Shown here: positions 5,977 through 7,863 of the stretch, one piece after another
Layout: every line of letters begins with the position of its first letter
How positions within the stretch are numbered: the first letter of the stretch is position 1
Assembly (NCBI GenBank): GCA_027622495.1
Contig: JAQBYL010000187.1
Location: forward strand, 1 to 7,863
DNA length: 7,863 bases
From: Pseudomonadota bacterium
GTDB lineage: Bacteria; Pseudomonadota; Gammaproteobacteria; Pseudomonadales; Azotimanducaceae
Direction of reading: 5' to 3'
The notes under the pieces: generated by a model
What the model was told of the DNA's origin: nothing
Seen by the model: only the letters and a program-made list of their open reading frames with translations
Databases searched by the model: none
Made by a program: the position numbers and the translations under genes

Positions 5977-6975
5977 ATGCGTATCGGTCTAACCTACGAC
6001 CTCCGGTCTGCCTATCTGTCGCTCGGCTATTCGCTCGAAGACACGGCGGAGTTTGATCGTGAAGAAACGGTTGATTCGATTGCCAGCGCCTGTACCCAGC
6101 TCGGGCATCAGCCCGTTCGGATCGGTAACGCCCGCGATCTGGTCAACAAACTGGCGCAAGGTGAGCGCTGGGATCTGGTGTTCAATATCTGCGAAGGTCT
6201 TCCAGGCCCTGCCCGCGAGAGTCAGGTACCGTCAATACTCGATGTGTACGGCATTCCCTACACCTTCGCGGATCCGGCGGTCCTGGCACTGTGCCTGAAC
6301 AAAGCGTGGACCAAGCTGGTGGTTGCCAATGCCGGTGTTCCGACACCCGCACACGCAGTGATCGAGTGTGCAGCTGACCTGGCGCTGGTCGACTTTCCGG
6401 CGCCCTGGTTTGCCAAACCACTGGCAGAAGGAACCGGTAAAGGCATTACGCCCATATCGGTGATTAATGATATGGAGGTACTCGCATCCGTTTCTGCAGA
6501 CCTGCTGGTCCGCTACCGGCAACCGGTAATTGTTGAAACCTATCTGCCGGGGCGTGAATTCACAGTGAGCCTGCTGGGTACTGGCGCAGATGCACGGGTG
6601 CTGGGCACACTGGAAATCGTGCTCAACGCGAGTGCTGAACCTGGCGTGTACTCCTACATCAACAAAGAAGAGTGTGAGACCCGCGTGGAATATCGTCTGG
6701 TGCACCCGGATGATCCACAGGTTGCACGCAGCGAAGAAGTTGCTCTGGCTTCATGGCGCGCCCTCGGCGCGCGCGATGGTGGCCGTGTTGATCTGCGCTG
6801 CGACGCAGACGGCATGCCTTCTTTTATTGAAGTGAATCCGTTGGCTGGTCTGCATCCTGAGCACTCAGATCTGCCCATGACCGCAACGGCCATCGGCATG
6901 AGTTATGTCGACTTGATTCACGCGATTATCGAGTCGGCACAACCACGGACCGCAGCAGTTCGACAAGTCGCATGA
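5977..6975 (+). CDS. ATP-grasp ligase, D-Ala-D-Ala ligase-like (first of a pair)
   Basis: A 332-residue cytoplasmic ATP-grasp enzyme; the family activates a carboxylate as an acyl phosphate and joins it to an amine. The N-terminal domain (about 1-105) has NICEGLPGPARES (70-82) and YGIPYTFADP (91-100), equivalent to the Ddl substrate-loop region. The ATP-grasp fold follows: FAKP with Lys147, a glycine-rich loop GTGKGI (152-157), VETYLPGREF (186-195) and the metal-binding end VDLRCD...FIEVNPLAGLHPEHSDLP, where Asp272, Glu285 and Asn287 match the Mg ligands of Ddl. Length is slightly above the usual 300-320 of Ddl. The ATG at 5977 is one base after the kamA stop, with GAGG (5964-5967) at good spacing; longer in-frame starts would lie inside kamA. 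Placement beside an aminomutase and a second ligase argues for a dedicated amino acid or peptide ligase rather than cell-wall D-Ala-D-Ala synthesis. The substrate is unknown. Confidence 0.85.
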   Translation: MRIGLTYDLRSAYLSLGYSLEDTAEFDREETVDSIASACTQLGHQPVRIGNARDLVNKLAQGERWDLVFNICEGLPGPARESQVPSILDVYGIPYTFADPAVLALCLNKAWTKLVVANAGVPTPAHAVIECAADLALVDFPAPWFAKPLAEGTGKGITPISVINDMEVLASVSADLLVRYRQPVIVETYLPGREFTVSLLGTGADARVLGTLEIVLNASAEPGVYSYINKEECETRVEYRLVHPDDPQVARSEEVALASWRALGARDGGRVDLRCDADGMPSFIEVNPLAGLHPEHSDLPMTATAIGMSYVDLIHAIIESAQPRTAAVRQVA

Positions 6976-7863
6976 TGCAGGTCGCGGTGGTTTACAACGA
7001 ACCGGCAGCGGACGCCGGTCCTGCCGAGGCTGACGTTCTGGAGCAGGTGCAGGCAGTGATGCAGGCTCTAAAACAATGCGGTCACATCGGCTGGACACAA
7101 CCCTGCACGCACGACCTGGCGAGTCTCGACAAGGCACTGAACACCCGACGGCCAGATGTTGTGTTCAATCTGGTTGAAGCCCTGGGTGGAACCGACAGAT
7201 TGTCGATGCTGGTTCCGTTTCTTCTGGACGCGCGGCACCTCCCTTACACCGGCAATGGATCGCTTGCTCTGGCGGCAACCATTGACAAGATTGCCGTAAA
7301 GACACGGTTGAAGCAGGCAGGTGTTCCCACACCAGACTGGGTAGCCGGCGATACCATCGACCCAACGGAACATCGCTGCGGACGCTACATTCTGAAAGCA
7401 CGAACGGAGCACGCATCTCTGGGCATAGGTGATGACGCGATTGTCGAAACCAGAGATCTTGCGGCACTCAAAGCTCGCATCACGCGGCAGTCTGCGCGTC
7501 TGGCAACGCCTTGTTTTGCTGAGCGATACGTACCCGGTCGCGAATTCAACATCGCCCTGCTTGCCGGTGGCGATGGTGTGCAGGTGCTGCCACCAGCGGA
7601 GATTGATTTCGGCGAATTTGGGCCAGACCAGCCACACATCGTCGGTCACGCAGCGAAATGGCAACCGGATTCCTTTGAGTTTCAATCTACACCGCGGGTG
7701 TTCGATTTTGCCGAGCGCGATGCCGATTTGCTGGCAACCCTCACCCGCCTGACAGCGCAGGTGTGGGACCGGCTGGACCTGCGCGGCTACGCACGGGTAG
7801 ATTTCCGTGTGGATCACGCCGGTCAGCCGTGGGTGCTGGAGGTGAATCCGAACCCCTGCATAT
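6972..7863 (+). CDS. ATP-grasp ligase, D-Ala-D-Ala ligase-like (second of a pair), partial
   Basis: The frame is open to the window end: 297 codons visible, stop not reached. It begins in ATGATG overlapping the TGA of the preceding gene (6973-6975), so translation is probably coupled; no separate ribosome binding site is evident, and either ATG could be used. Visible elements are a Rossmann-like N-terminal domain with PDVVFNLVEALGG (61-73) and LPYTGNGSLAL (90-100), the IDKIAVK segment (104-110), ILKAR with Lys142, the loop EHASLGIG (146-153), ERYVPGREFNIALL (184-197), and ARVDFRVD...WVLEVNPNPC with Asp277, Glu290 and Asn292 as probable Mg ligands. Only the last few dozen residues should be missing. 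It is clearly divergent from its neighbour despite the same fold, which suggests a different donor or acceptor. Its substrate cannot be read from sequence. Confidence 0.85.
   Translation, partial: MMQVAVVYNEPAADAGPAEADVLEQVQAVMQALKQCGHIGWTQPCTHDLASLDKALNTRRPDVVFNLVEALGGTDRLSMLVPFLLDARHLPYTGNGSLALAATIDKIAVKTRLKQAGVPTPDWVAGDTIDPTEHRCGRYILKARTEHASLGIGDDAIVETRDLAALKARITRQSARLATPCFAERYVPGREFNIALLAGGDGVQVLPPAEIDFGEFGPDQPHIVGHAAKWQPDSFEFQSTPRVFDFAERDADLLATLTRLTAQVWDRLDLRGYARVDFRVDHAGQPWVLEVNPNPCI

Noticed and set aside
7068..7817. Long minus-strand open frame (249 codons) at the right end
   Set aside because: It is antisense to the second ATP-grasp gene, whose plus-strand translation carries complete ligase motifs; the minus-strand product shows no recognisable family and is rich in Cys, Arg and Gln as shadow frames usually are.

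Overview
The window reads as chromosomal DNA of moderately GC-rich character from a proteobacterium, most likely a marine gammaproteobacterium. This rests on the gene content: a CYP153-type alkane hydroxylase, a cupin of the DMSP-lyase superfamily, and a PEP mutase/isocitrate lyase-family enzyme. No rRNA, tRNA or taxonomic marker is present, so the assignment is an inference. I see no IS element, CRISPR array or integrase. Genes are densely packed and no stretch over 300 bases lacks one.

Left half, minus strand (2871 down to 29): a cytochrome P450 of the CYP153 family is followed after 37 bases by a 484-residue MFS transporter, most likely one operon. The P450 keeps every family hallmark. No ferredoxin or ferredoxin reductase is present, so its electron donors must lie elsewhere.

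Middle, plus strand (3012 to 4444): a small cupin with the HxHxxxExY...H metal motif of the DddQ/DddL/DddW/DddK DMSP lyases is followed by a PEP mutase/isocitrate lyase-family protein. The 140-base divergent gap upstream holds a 32-bp interrupted dyad (possible operator) and a perfect 15-bp tandem duplication that abuts the cupin ribosome binding site.

Right half, plus strand (4614 to the window end): a three-gene cassette. First is a lysine 2,3-aminomutase (KamA family) interrupted by one in-frame amber codon two residues after the CxxxCxxC motif. Next come two Ddl-like ATP-grasp ligases, the first starting 1 base after the kamA stop and the second overlapping the first in ATGATG; the second runs off the window. 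The arrangement suggests a route in which L-lysine is converted to beta-lysine and then joined to other amino acids by two successive ATP-dependent ligations. That product is inferred, not known, and this is the best candidate here for an undescribed pathway. Upstream of the cassette a plausible sigma70 promoter runs straight into a strong terminator-like hairpin, flanked by two palindromes.
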